Assembly (NCBI GenBank): GCA_022844015.1 | Contig: JALHMO010000069.1 | Coordinates: 1-35,192 of the forward strand | Length of the DNA: 35,192 bases | Source: Reyranella sp. | GTDB taxonomy: Bacteria > Pseudomonadota > Alphaproteobacteria > Reyranellales > Reyranellaceae | Direction of reading: 5' to 3' | Shown here: in pieces, positions 23,215 through 31,511 of the stretch | How positions within the stretch are numbered: the first letter of the stretch is position 1 | How the letters are laid out: each line of letters starts with the position of its first letter | Made by a program: the position numbers and the translations under genes | Notes under the pieces: model-generated | Told to the model about the DNA's origin: nothing | Databases searched by the model: none | Seen by the model: only the letters and a program-made list of their open reading frames with translations

Positions 23215-25296
23215 TCATGCCGCGACCAGGCGCTTGAGGACGGTCGAGGCGATGGGGTCGTCGGGAAACTGCTCGAGGATGTCGCGATAGCGGCGTGCCG
23301 CCAGGACGTTGTCATCCTTGACCATCGCCTCGTAGGCCAGGCGCGTCATCTTGCACAGCTTCAGGGCTGCCTCGTCCGGCTCCAACCCGGGGTCGTCGGC
23401 GCCATAGACGCCGACCAGCTCGTAGATCGGCACCTTCGCGCGCCGGCCCTTGACGATGACGTCGTCGATCGGCCGCACGCAGAGGCGCTCGCCGGCCTCC
23501 TTGAAGACGTTGTGGCTGATGCAGATGCGGGTATGGAATTCCTTGTTGATGCCCTCGAGGCGTGCCGCCACGTTCACGCCATCTCCCATCACGGTGTAGC
23601 TCATGCGCTCGCGCGACCCGATGTTGCCGACCAGCACGGCATCGCTGTGAATGCCGATGCGAATCTTGAGCGGCTTCTTCTCCTCGGCGCGCCAGCGCTC
23701 GTTGAGGGTGTCCATGCCGCGCTGGATGCGCAGCGCCGCCACGCACGACCGCCAGGCATGATCCTCGAGCAAGGCCGGGGCGCCCCAGAACGCCATGACG
23801 CCGTCGCCGATGAACTTGTCGATCGTGCCATGCTCCTGGTTCACCGTCTTGGTGACCAGCTCGAGATAGGCCGACACGCGCAGCAGGAGCTCCTGCGAGG
23901 GCACCTCCTCCGACAGGGTCGAGAAGGATTCGAGATCGGAGAAGAAGATGGTGAGGAAGCGGCTGTGGCCACCGAGCTCGAGCTTCTGCTCCGACTGCAG
24001 CAGCTGGGTGACGAGGCCCATCGGCACGAAGGCGGCAAAGGACTTCACGGCCGCATCGAGCGTGTCGATTGCCTTGGAGAGGACCGCGATCTCGCGGATC
24101 GACGACCGCACGGAAGGCAGCTGCTCGCCGCCGACGTCCTGGATCTTGCCGACCTTGAACGCCATGCGTTCCAGCGGCGACGAGACGACGCTGGTGAGCA
24201 GGTAGATGATGACGATCTGCACGGCGGTCGCGATCAGGCCGAAGATCGCCAGCCGGATGTTGTTGTGCTGGAAGGCGGCGGTGAAGTCGGACACGGGGGT
24301 GATGACGAAGAGCTGCCAGCGCTTGCCGAATTCCTGCGGCAGGGACGAGATGCTGGCGATGTAGTCGTGGCCATCGTGCGAGAAGAAGTACATGTCCTCG
24401 CTTTTTCGTGGACGCAGGCTGTAGGCCATCGCCGGCAAATCGTCGTCGAGCGACGTGATGTGGTGCAGCTCGAGGCGGCCTTCGTTGTTGGCGTAGGTCT
24501 TCGACAGGTCGGACGCGGCGATCACGCGACCCTGGTGATCGAGGATGTAGCTCGTGGTGCCCGGGCTGATCTTGCGTTCACCCAGGTAGGTGCCGAGGCC
24601 GTCCAGGGTGATGTCGGCGGCAGCGACGCCCGCGAGCTTGCCGTCGACATAGAACGGTGCGGCGACGGTGAAGCCGATCAGGCCCAGGGCGGCGAAGATG
24701 TCGGGATCCGAGATCATCGTGGTCTTGGCTTCCGCGGCGCTGCGATACCACAGCCGCCCGCGCGGATCGTAGGTCGTGACACCCTCGGAGCTGCCGAGCT
24801 CCTTCAGGTTCGTGTCGAGAAACGTGTAGTGGTCGAGCAACGGTCGACCGGGGACGGGCAGCACCCAGCGATAGGCGAACTGCGACCCCTCCGGCGGCAG
24901 CTTGCCCTGGATGCTGACTCCCGGATCGATCCGCCGCGTCTGGCGAAACGATCCATCCTGCAGGCCGACATAGACGCTGACGATCTTGGTGCTGTGCAGG
25001 ACCATGCTGTAAAAGTAGGGGAAGCAGCGGTCGCCTTCGTAGAAGGTCGGATCCTGGCTGCCAACCGCCGCCGCCGAGCGGACCAGCGATCGCAAGGGGT
25101 TGAAATCGGCCTGGATGTTGGCCAGGGCATCGACCCGGAAGCGCTCGACCAGCTCCGCCGCGTTGCTGCGCGCGATCCTGTCGTTGGAAACGTAGTTGAC
25201 GATGATGACGGTGAAGAAGACCGGAACGGTGAGAAAGGCGAACGACGCCAGGATGCTCGGCTTGAGCCTGAGATTGTTCCGGAAAATGCTTCTCAT
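23215..25296 (-). CDS. Membrane adenylate cyclase with extracytoplasmic Cache sensor and class III catalytic domain
   Basis: A 693-residue receptor cyclase. TM1 is at about 17-37 (LASFAFLTVPVFFTVIIVNY). A large periplasmic region, about 38-345, resembles a double Cache ligand-binding domain (WYRSAAEAKTTMISDPDIFA, GVAAADITLDGLGTYLG, YILDHQGRVIAASD). TM2 is at about 347-371, followed by a HAMP-like linker (SSPLERMAFKVGKI) and the cyclase domain at about 445-580. Metal aspartates are D454 (FFSDLESFS) and D498 (FIGDGVMAFWG). K494 and D572 are the adenine-selecting pair and N575/R579 the transition-state pair, so ATP is the expected substrate. The ATG at 25296 was chosen over a TTG at 25308. The amidase stop is 52 bp upstream, suggesting an operon. 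Confidence 0.93.
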   Translation of the reverse strand: MRSIFRNNLRLKPSILASFAFLTVPVFFTVIIVNYVSNDRIARSNAAELVERFRVDALANIQADFNPLRSLVRSAAAVGSQDPTFYEGDRCFPYFYSMVLHSTKIVSVYVGLQDGSFRQTRRIDPGVSIQGKLPPEGSQFAYRWVLPVPGRPLLDHYTFLDTNLKELGSSEGVTTYDPRGRLWYRSAAEAKTTMISDPDIFAALGLIGFTVAAPFYVDGKLAGVAAADITLDGLGTYLGERKISPGTTSYILDHQGRVIAASDLSKTYANNEGRLELHHITSLDDDLPAMAYSLRPRKSEDMYFFSHDGHDYIASISSLPQEFGKRWQLFVITPVSDFTAAFQHNNIRLAIFGLIATAVQIVIIYLLTSVVSSPLERMAFKVGKIQDVGGEQLPSVRSSIREIAVLSKAIDTLDAAVKSFAAFVPMGLVTQLLQSEQKLELGGHSRFLTIFFSDLESFSTLSEEVPSQELLLRVSAYLELVTKTVNQEHGTIDKFIGDGVMAFWGAPALLEDHAWRSCVAALRIQRGMDTLNERWRAEEKKPLKIRIGIHSDAVLVGNIGSRERMSYTVMGDGVNVAARLEGINKEFHTRICISHNVFKEAGERLCVRPIDDVIVKGRRAKVPIYELVGVYGADDPGLEPDEAALKLCKMTRLAYEAMVKDDNVLAARRYRDILEQFPDDPIASTVLKRLVAA

Positions 25297-25348
25297 GTGC
25301 TGAAGCAATCGTACAGTAACATTAATTCTCCGTCCATTTGGCCCACCT

Positions 25349-26740
25349 TCAGAGAGGCGGCCGTCCGAGATGCCAGGCAGTGGCCTGCTGATAGGCGTGC
25401 CCGGCCGCCAGGATGCCGGCCTCGTCGAAGGAGTGGCCGACGATCTGGAAGCCGACCGGCACGCCCTCGCCGGTCATGCCGCCCGGCAGGGTGAGCGTCG
25501 GATGGCCGCTCATGTCGAAGGGCGCCGTGTAGCGCAGGCGCGCCGCAACCGTCTCGGGCGACCGGCCGGCCGCCTTCATGGCCGCGAGAGAGGGGGCGGC
25601 GACGCCCATCACAGGCATCAGCAGCATATCGATCGACGACAGGGTGCGTTCGATCTGCCCCGAGACACGGGCACGCAACAGTTGCGGCCTGGCCAGATCG
25701 AGCGCTGAAAGGCTGCGCCCGAGGTCGATCAGGCCGGCGAGCTCGGCACCGTACTCGGCACGCCGGGCCGGAAACGTCGCCTCGTGAGCCAGCGCCGCCT
25801 CGACGCCGCACAGCGACAGCCACTTCAGCGCCGCTTCGTCGAGCTCCGGGAGCGTCACCTCCACCGGAAGGGCGCCCGCGTCGAGGAAGACCGCTCGGGC
25901 GGCGTCGATGGCGCGCTGCGCATCGGCGTCCATGCCGATGAGATTGGTCGGCACGCCCAGGCGTTTTCCGTCGACCCCGCCGCCTATCGACGCCGCATAG
26001 TCGGGAACCGCGCGCTGCGCCGCTGTCGGGTCATCGGGATCGGGGCCGGCGATCACGCCGAGAACCAGCGCAGCATCGAGGGCGCTGCGGCACATCGGGC
26101 CGACATGATCGAGCGATTCCGCCAGCGGGAAGACGCCGGCGCGGCTCACTCGACCCCAGGTCGGCTTGAGACCGGTGAGGCCGTTCATTGTCGACGGGAA
26201 GCGGATCGAGCCGCCCGTATCCGATCCGAGGGATGCGAAGCACAATCCGGCCGCCGTCGCCACGCCGGAGCCGGACGACGAGACGCCGGTCCAGTAATCG
26301 GCGTTCCACGGATTGACCGGCGGCACGATCGTCGGATGGTGAGCGCCGTACGCGCCCTCGGTCATCTGCAGCTTGCCGAGGATGACCGCGCCCGCCGCCT
26401 TCAGTCGGGTGACCACGGTGGCGTCCCTGTCGGGAATGTTCCGGGCGTTGATCGACATTCCGGCGGCCGTGGCGATGCCCGCCGTGTTGCAAAGATCCTT
26501 CACCGCGATAGGCACCCCGTGCAGGGGACCACGCGAGACGCCGGCCGAGCTGTCGGCATCACGCTCGGAGGCATCTCTCAGGGCACGCTCAGCGGTGACG
26601 GTGGCATAGCTCCGGAGTCGCCCGTCGAGCCGCGCGATCCGGTCGAGGATCGTCCGGGTCGCCTCGACCGACGAAAGCTCGTGAGTCTTCAGGCGCCGCG
26701 CGATCCCGTCGAGCGACTCGTAGTGCAATTCGGCCGACAT
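25349..26740 (-). CDS. Amidase signature family protein
   Basis: A 463-residue cytosolic hydrolase of C-N bonds using a Ser-cisSer-Lys triad. K81 lies in GVPIAVKDL, the cis-Ser lies in WTGVSSSGSGVATAAG (S155 or S156), and nucleophile S178 lies in GSDTGGSIRFPS. The core signature is complete, and the closing element reads HPTLTLPGGMTGEGVPVGFQ. It is similar to GatA-like and other stand-alone amidases; no gatB or gatC gene is beside it, so tRNA amidation is unlikely. The ATG at 26740 is preceded by GGGTGAGG. The substrate is unknown; being first in a run with a ligand-sensing cyclase and an amino-acid-type transporter, an amide of a transported compound is a possibility. Confidence 0.92.
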   Translation of the reverse strand: MSAELHYESLDGIARRLKTHELSSVEATRTILDRIARLDGRLRSYATVTAERALRDASERDADSSAGVSRGPLHGVPIAVKDLCNTAGIATAAGMSINARNIPDRDATVVTRLKAAGAVILGKLQMTEGAYGAHHPTIVPPVNPWNADYWTGVSSSGSGVATAAGLCFASLGSDTGGSIRFPSTMNGLTGLKPTWGRVSRAGVFPLAESLDHVGPMCRSALDAALVLGVIAGPDPDDPTAAQRAVPDYAASIGGGVDGKRLGVPTNLIGMDADAQRAIDAARAVFLDAGALPVEVTLPELDEAALKWLSLCGVEAALAHEATFPARRAEYGAELAGLIDLGRSLSALDLARPQLLRARVSGQIERTLSSIDMLLMPVMGVAAPSLAAMKAAGRSPETVAARLRYTAPFDMSGHPTLTLPGGMTGEGVPVGFQIVGHSFDEAGILAAGHAYQQATAWHLGRPPL

Positions 26741-26833
26741 GCCTCACCCCAAAGCGGCAGTGTAGCACGGCATGCGCGCCGACAGCACGCCGGCACGCCA
26801 AGGGTAGGCTAGATCGGTTGCAAAGCCCGAAAG

Positions 26834-26868
26834 TCCGTTGCGCCCGGCCCATGGCCGAACGCAACGGA
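26834..26868 (-). terminator. Stem-loop after the cold-shock gene
   Basis: TCCGTTGCG (26834-26842) pairs with CGCAACGGA (26860-26868), and CGGCC/GGCCG pairs again inside around CAT. It lies 12 bp past the cold-shock stop. Read on the minus strand it is followed by CTTTCGGGCTTTG, T-containing but not a clean U-tract. Confidence 0.5.
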
Positions 26869-26879
26869 GAGAAGCCGCG

Positions 26880-27086
26880 TCAGTCCGCGGACTTCAGATT
26901 GACGGCGGCCGAACGGCCGCGCTCCGTGGCAATCTCGTAGCTGATCTTCTGGCCTTCGTTGAGGCCGTTCATTCCCGAGCGCTCGACCGCGCTGATATGG
27001 ACGAAAACGTCCTTGCCCCCGTCAGACGGCTGGATGAACCCGAACCCCTTGGTGGCATTGAACCACTTGACCGTACCTGTAGCCAT
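26880..27086 (-). CDS. Cold-shock-domain protein (CspA family)
   Basis: A 68-residue single-stranded nucleic-acid-binding protein of the OB fold, acting as an RNA chaperone in the cytoplasm. [20 protein letters not shown] carries RNP-1 (KGFGFI, 13-18), followed by RNP-2 in VFVHIS (27-32). The length is exactly that of bacterial Csp proteins. The ATG at 27086 is preceded by GAGGAGAGAGAG. The open frame runs upstream to 27284, but the CSD family starts here. A strong hairpin sits just upstream of the Shine-Dalgarno region. Whether it is cold-induced or constitutive cannot be told. Confidence 0.96.
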   Translation of the reverse strand: MATGTVKWFNATKGFGFIQPSDGGKDVFVHISAVERSGMNGLNEGQKISYEIATERGRSAAVNLKSAD

Positions 27087-27109
27087 CACTCTCTCTCCTC
27101 GGCAGTTAA

Positions 27110-27133
27110 CGGCCCACGAACCCTCGTGGGCCG
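27110..27133 (-). promoter_or_regulatory. Hairpin in the cold-shock gene leader
   Basis: CGGCCCACGA and TCGTGGGCCG are exact 10-bp complements around the loop ACCC. It starts 24 bp upstream of the cold-shock ATG, just before the purine-rich ribosome-binding region. Structured leaders are known to control csp translation; that this one does so is inference. Confidence 0.45.
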
Positions 27134-27303
27134 CGCACTCACTTGCAACGGTCCACGACAACTCGAAGAATTTGGGAAGCAGCTCGTTGGGGTCGTCCGG
27201 GGCCGTTGTGGGCAGGACCGCCAAGGCATAGCCAAGTTCGTAAGTCGTAAGCCGGCATATGAGGATGTAACGCCGGGAAGTCAAGTTGGTTGCATTGGCC
27301 CCA

Positions 27304-28815
27304 TCACATCGTCGCGCCGATCTTCCAGGGCTCGAACTCGTCGTCGCCGATGCCGAGCGCCTCGGACTTTGTCTTCTGTCCCGATGCAGTTTTCAGGATG
27401 AGCTCGAAGATGCGATGGCCATTCTCCTGAATTGTCTCCTCGCCATCGACGATGGTACCGCAATTGATATCCATGTCGTCAGTCATGCGCCGATAGAGCG
27501 AGCTATTCGTAGCAAGCTTCAGCGAGGGGGCAGGCTTGCAGCCGAACACGCTGCCGCGGCCTGTCGTGAAGCACAGGACATTGGCGCCGCCGGCGACCTG
27601 CCCCGTCGCGGACACCGGGTCGTAGCCAGGCGAATCCATGTAGACGAAGCCCTTGGCAGTAATCGGCTGGGCGTACTCGTAGACGTCGACAAGGTTCGTC
27701 GTGCCGCCTTTGGCCACGGCGCCCAGTGACTTCTCCAGGATGGTCGTGAGGCCCCCCGCCTTGTTGCCGGGCGACGGATTGTTGTTCATCTCGCCGCCGG
27801 TCCGCGCGCAGTGATCCTCCCACCAGCGGATGCGCTGGACGATCTTCTCGCCGACCTCGCGTGACACGGCGCGCCGGGTCAGCAAGTGCTCGGCGCCGTA
27901 GATCTCGGGCGTCTCCGACAGCACGGCGGTGCCGCCGTGACGTACGAGCATGTCGACCGCGGCACCCAGCGCCGGATTTGCCGAGATGCCGGAGTAGCCG
28001 TCCGACCCGCCGCATTGCAGCGCCAGGATGAGCTCGCTGGCCGGGATCGGCTGGCGCTCGACGGCATTGGCCTCGGGAAGCAGCTCCTCCAGGAAGCCGA
28101 CCGCGCGCGCCACCGTCCTGGCCACGCCACCTTCATCCTGGATCGCCATCGGGATGAGCCTGGGGCCTTCCTTCAGCCCTTCGGCGTTCATCAGGCCGGA
28201 GATCTGGTTGGTCTCGCACCCCAGCCCCAGCACCACGACGGCGGCCATGTTGGGATGGCGCGTGTAGCCCGCCAGTGTGCGCCGCAACACGTCCATCTCC
28301 AGGCCCGACGCCGCCATGCCGCAACCGCCGCCATGCGTGAGAGGCACCACGCCGTCGATATTGGGGTACTTGGCGAGCAATGGCTGCAGGCGGGAGGCGA
28401 TCATGCGGCTGGTCGCCGCCGAGCAGTTCACCGTCGTGACGATCCCGACGTAGTTGCGCGTGGCGGCGCGGCCGTCGGCCCGGCGGTAGCCCTGGAAGGT
28501 CGCCTGCTGCGGAACGTACTCGGTCGGATGGGCGTCGACGCAGAAGGCATAGTCGCGCTCGAAATCACCCATGACGCAGTTGTGGGTGTGGATGTGTGCG
28601 CCAGGCGCCATGTCCTCGACGGCGAAGCCGATGATCTGGTTGTACTTGCGCAGCGGCTCGCCCTGCCGGATCGCCCGGGTGAGAATCTTGTGCCCGGGCG
28701 GCACGCGGCTCGCGGCCGCGACGTCACCCTCGACCTTCGTCCCGGGGAGGATGTCCATGCGCGCGACGATGACGTTGTCGGCAGGATGCAGCCGGATGGT
28801 GAGCGGAGCGGTCAT
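27304..28815 (-). CDS. UxaA-family altronate/galactarate-type dehydratase
   Basis: A 503-residue sugar-acid dehydratase, likely eliminating water from an altronate- or galactarate-like acid. The N-terminal SAF domain (about 1-90) reads [20 protein letters not shown] and [12 protein letters not shown]. The catalytic part contains [66 protein letters not shown] and [20 protein letters not shown], all conserved in UxaA/GarD. The conserved His and Cys residues support an iron-dependent site. The ATG at 28815 has GCGAGGA upstream. UxaA N and C parts are fused in one chain, as in altronate dehydratase. No uronate pathway partners (uxaB, uxaC, kdg genes) are nearby. Confidence 0.9.
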   Translation of the reverse strand: MTAPLTIRLHPADNVIVARMDILPGTKVEGDVAAASRVPPGHKILTRAIRQGEPLRKYNQIIGFAVEDMAPGAHIHTHNCVMGDFERDYAFCVDAHPTEYVPQQATFQGYRRADGRAATRNYVGIVTTVNCSAATSRMIASRLQPLLAKYPNIDGVVPLTHGGGCGMAASGLEMDVLRRTLAGYTRHPNMAAVVVLGLGCETNQISGLMNAEGLKEGPRLIPMAIQDEGGVARTVARAVGFLEELLPEANAVERQPIPASELILALQCGGSDGYSGISANPALGAAVDMLVRHGGTAVLSETPEIYGAEHLLTRRAVSREVGEKIVQRIRWWEDHCARTGGEMNNNPSPGNKAGGLTTILEKSLGAVAKGGTTNLVDVYEYAQPITAKGFVYMDSPGYDPVSATGQVAGGANVLCFTTGRGSVFGCKPAPSLKLATNSSLYRRMTDDMDINCGTIVDGEETIQENGHRIFELILKTASGQKTKSEALGIGDDEFEPWKIGATM

Positions 28816-28919
28816 GGGGTCCTCGCAGGAACACGTTGCCCCATGATAGGCAGGTGCGCCCGAAAGCGCACCTGCCGCACGGATCATCCAAGCGGGCGGC
28901 AGACCGCAGGCGACCTAGC

Positions 28920-29390
28920 CTAGCGCTCGTACCGGTCCGGTATGCCGTCGCGATCACGGTCCCAGTTGCGCCGCTGGCTCTCGTACCGGTCGGGAACACC
29001 GTTGTGGTTGCGATCCCAGCCGCGGTTCTCGTAACGGTCGGGAACGCCATTGGCGTTGCGGTCCCAGCGGCTGGGAACGAAGCGCCACTGATGGCGACCA
29101 TTGACGACGACGCGTTCCCAGGACTCCGGAACGTAGCGATAACCCTGTCGCGCCGTGTACCACTGGCCCGGGAACCAGACGTACTGATCACGCACAAGTC
29201 GCCAATGGCCCGGCGCCCAGACATAACCGGAACGCAGGGCCGGGACCGCCTCGTAGCGCGGTGGAGGCGGCGGCGAGCCGAAGGTGACGGTGACCTGGGC
29301 ATTCGCTGGCGACACGACCGCCGAGCCGACGGTCGCCGCTCCGGCGAGGCTCGCGGCGGCAATGCTGGCAAGAACGAAGCGCCTCATCAT
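28920..29390 (-). CDS. Secreted WxxGxW-repeat protein with Ca-loop-like C-terminus
   Basis: A 156-residue exported protein. The signal peptide is MRRFVLASIAAASLAGAA through SPANAQ (cleavage after A31). A proline run (38-44) is followed by WxxGxW-type repeats, WAPGHWRLVRDQYVWFPGQW (58-77) and YRYVPESWERVVVNGRHQW (84-102), as in the YXWGXW family. The C-terminus is three near-identical 12-residue units: DRNANGVPDRYE (110-121), DRNHNGVPDRYE (126-137) and DRDRDGIPDRYE (144-155). These follow the D-x-[DN]-x-[DN]-G-x-x-D/E pattern of EF-hand or dockerin-type calcium loops. Calcium binding is inference. ATG 29390 is preceded by GGAGGT; ATG 29387 is the alternative. Function unknown, probably envelope-associated. 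Confidence 0.88.
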   Translation of the reverse strand: MMRRFVLASIAAASLAGAATVGSAVVSPANAQVTVTFGSPPPPPRYEAVPALRSGYVWAPGHWRLVRDQYVWFPGQWYTARQGYRYVPESWERVVVNGRHQWRFVPSRWDRNANGVPDRYENRGWDRNHNGVPDRYESQRRNWDRDRDGIPDRYER

Positions 29391-29540
29391 GTGGACCTCC
29401 ATCAGGCGACCGGCGGCGGCGGTGCCGGCACTCTGGTCGCGTTCGAAGGGTCTACGCGCCAGGGGGCGCCCGCGTGGCCCGCCTCGACTGAGGATTTTGC
29501 GCGCCCATTTCGCCATGTTCCGGCCATGGGGCCTGCCTTC

Positions 29541-29869
29541 CTCTCCCTGCGCGAAGCGCGGGGAGGTGCCCCCATAGGCGTTAAACTAAGCAGAATCCTC
29601 ATCCTGAGGAGGCCGCGCAGCGGCCGTCTCGAAGGATAGGCCACACAGTAGCTCGATGAAAAAGCGGTATCGCAGCGCTCTCTCCTTTGCCCACCCTTCG
29701 AGACGCGGCCCTGTGGGCCGCTCCTCAGGGTGAGGATTCTTCTTAGTTTAACGCCTATGGGAGGTGCCCCCGTAACCGGGGGCGGAGGGGTCATGGGCCC
29801 CAGTCCCGCTGCTCCTGACCCCGTCGCCGCAAGGCGGCGACACCTCCCCAGCGAAGCTGGGGAGGAGAG
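29541..29869. repeat. Palindromic repeat of the CTCCCCAGC family, interrupted copy
   Basis: The left end CTCTCCCTGCGCGAAGCGCG then GGGAGGTGCCCCC, the middle GGCGGAGGGGTCATGGGCCC, and the right end GTCGCCGCAAGGCGGCGACA then CCTCCCCAGCGAAGCTGGGG follow the same plan as the intact copies at 32519-32660 and 34381-34534. The sequence is continuous only if 29574-29758 and one copy of the 13-bp GGGAGGTGCCCCC are removed. Confidence 0.75.
29574..29758. mobile_element. 185-bp MITE-like element with 13-bp flanking direct repeat
   Basis: The termini ATAGGCGTTAAACTAAG and CTTAGTTTAACGCCTAT are perfect 17-bp inverted repeats, and the match extends to 34 of 36 bases through CCTGAGG/CCTCAGG. Inner arms share GTCTCGAAGG-type and CCTTCGAGACG sequence with the other CCTCACCCTGAGG repeats. 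GGGAGGTGCCCCC is present exactly on both sides (29561-29573 and 29759-29771). If the terminal CCC/GGG belongs to the element, the duplication shrinks to AGGTGCC. It has no coding capacity, so it would be non-autonomous. Confidence 0.75.
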
Positions 29870-29949
29870 GGAGAGAGCGCACATATGCGAATGTCCCGCC
29901 TGAAGGGGGCACCTCCCCAACGCAAGCGTCGGAGAGGAGAAGAGCGTCC

Positions 29950-31425
29950 CTACGACGCCGCCACGGCCGGCCGCAAGGCCGCCGGCTCGTCGAGCTCCTC
30001 CAGCAGGAAGCGGTCGACCAGGCGGTTGGCGCGGGTGCGGTCGGCGAGGACGTGGGCCATGCCGAGGTTGCGGCCGCTCGAGCCGAGATAGAAGCGCTCG
30101 TACTGCTCGTTGCGGCTGCCGAGCGCCGTGCCGGCGAAATCCCAGGCCAGGCGGAACAGGCGGCTGCGCCGCTCGGCATCGATGTCGACGCCGACGAGAT
30201 AGCGATCGATCAGCGGCCGCAGCGTCTCGTCGGCGAGCGCGGCGCGCGAGGGCGTCGTCAGGAGATTGTGCGAGCCGACCAGGCGGATGATCTCGTTGAC
30301 GCGCGGGAACCAGGTCGGCAGCGCCGCGCGCAAGGCGATCAGCGGCCGCGCGTCGCAGCACCACAGGCCATTTCCGTAGGGACGCGCGGCCTGCTCGGCG
30401 GCATAGACCGAGGCGCGGGCGAACTCGGCGAACATCGCGATCTCGCCCAGCATCTGCTGGGCCTGCGGCTGCACGAGGTTGATCGCCTCCGCCATGCGCG
30501 CCGTCAGCCCGTAGGCAAACTCCAGCTTGGTCTGCGCCCGGATCATCGTCTGCTGCATGATGTTGGGCCACCAGCTCGTCTTCATCACCGAGTTGTAGAC
30601 GGCGAGGTTGGCGTCGATGAACAGCCTCTCGCGCGGCACCTCGACATCGTCGAAGATCACGAAGGCGTCCTGCTCGTCGAACCGGCTCGACAGCGGATGC
30701 TCGAAGCGGTTGGTGCTCGCCGACACGCTGTCGCGACAGATGAACTTGAGCCCGGGCGTGTCCATCGGGATGCAGAAGCTCAGCGCATGCTCGGGCGCCG
30801 CATCGGGCATGGGCGCTCCGGGATAGACCGCGAGCTCGTCGGCGAACGGCGCCAGGGTCGCCAGCACGCGCGAGCCGCGCACGAGAATGCCGTGCGCCGT
30901 CTCCTCGACCTTGTGCAGTTGCACCGGGTCGAAGCCCACCGGATACTTGCCCTTGGCGAGATTGACCGTCGAATGGACGATCGTATGGGTGAGCGAGATG
31001 TCCTCGCGCCGGAGCTTCTTCTGGTAGCGCACCAGGTTCTCGGCGCCCTGCTCGTTGCCGTGGATGGCCCACTCGTCGTGCCGGCCGGCGAAGCCCGCGA
31101 AGGTCACGTTCATGTAGTCCGGCGTTCGCCCCATCAGCCCGACCGAGTACTCGGCCGTGCGCTCGAGGCCGCGATGGCGACGGTGAATGTCCTCGTGGCA
31201 AGCCGGGATCATGTGGCTGACGTTGATCGGCTCGCCGGTCTCCGGGTCGGGCATGAGGCAGTCGTCGGGATGCCGGTGCTGCAGGTCGAACACCTCGGCC
31301 ACCGCATGGGCGGCGCCGGCCAAGGCCGGATGCTCGACCATCGAGTGGACCTTCTCCCCGCCGACCCACAGTTCGCGCCTGTCGCGCAATCCCCTGAGGA
31401 ACTGCTGGCCCGTCCGTGCCGCCAT
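29950..31425 (-). CDS. HpaB/PvcC-type FADH2-dependent 4-hydroxyphenylacetate 3-monooxygenase-like oxygenase
   Basis: The oxygenase component of a two-component flavin monooxygenase that hydroxylates an aromatic ring using FADH2 from a partner reductase. The 491 residues match the family. Seen: the N-terminal VGLMGRTPDYMNVTFAGFAG signature, ISLTHTIVHSTVNLAKGK, VEETAHGILVRGSRVLATLA, DEQDAFVIFDDVEVPRERLF and the C-terminal ERFYLGSSGRNLGMAHVLAD. The ATG at 31425 has GGGAGGAG upstream. No flavin reductase (hpaC) gene is in the window. It is divergent from a LysR regulator 86 bp away, so the regulator probably controls it. Substrate inferred only as phenolic. Confidence 0.92.
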   Translation of the reverse strand: MAARTGQQFLRGLRDRRELWVGGEKVHSMVEHPALAGAAHAVAEVFDLQHRHPDDCLMPDPETGEPINVSHMIPACHEDIHRRHRGLERTAEYSVGLMGRTPDYMNVTFAGFAGRHDEWAIHGNEQGAENLVRYQKKLRREDISLTHTIVHSTVNLAKGKYPVGFDPVQLHKVEETAHGILVRGSRVLATLAPFADELAVYPGAPMPDAAPEHALSFCIPMDTPGLKFICRDSVSASTNRFEHPLSSRFDEQDAFVIFDDVEVPRERLFIDANLAVYNSVMKTSWWPNIMQQTMIRAQTKLEFAYGLTARMAEAINLVQPQAQQMLGEIAMFAEFARASVYAAEQAARPYGNGLWCCDARPLIALRAALPTWFPRVNEIIRLVGSHNLLTTPSRAALADETLRPLIDRYLVGVDIDAERRSRLFRLAWDFAGTALGSRNEQYERFYLGSSGRNLGMAHVLADRTRANRLVDRFLLEELDEPAALRPAVAAS

Positions 31426-31511
31426 CGTGACTCCTCCCGCGATCTTTCTTCGTGCTGTGGGGCGATTGACCCTAGGCAAGCCGCCGACATAACGAAACAA
31501 TCAAACGCAGC

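Larger units (their letters stand above)
29391..29949. other. Repeat-filled gap upstream of the secreted protein gene
   Basis: This 559-bp gap holds a 329-bp palindromic repeat (29541-29869) interrupted by a 185-bp inverted-repeat element (29574-29758), and a further partial copy of the repeat end (CACCTCCCCAACGCAAGCG then TCGGAGAGGAG) at about 29909-29940. About 150 bp next to the secreted protein start should hold its promoter. No gene is supported. Confidence 0.7.

Noticed and set aside
22249..25494. A 1081-codon open frame on the plus strand opposite the methyltransferase and cyclase
   Set aside because: Rich in Arg, Asp, His and Gln with no domain; it is the shadow of real minus-strand genes with clear catalytic motifs.
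25349..26740. GatA, the glutamyl-tRNA amidotransferase subunit
   Set aside because: The amidase signature is shared by many enzymes and no gatB or gatC gene is adjacent; a stand-alone amidase is the safer call.
29541..29869. An insertion sequence with its own transposase
   Set aside because: The element is only 185 bp and has no coding frame of meaningful size; a non-autonomous MITE-like element fits better.
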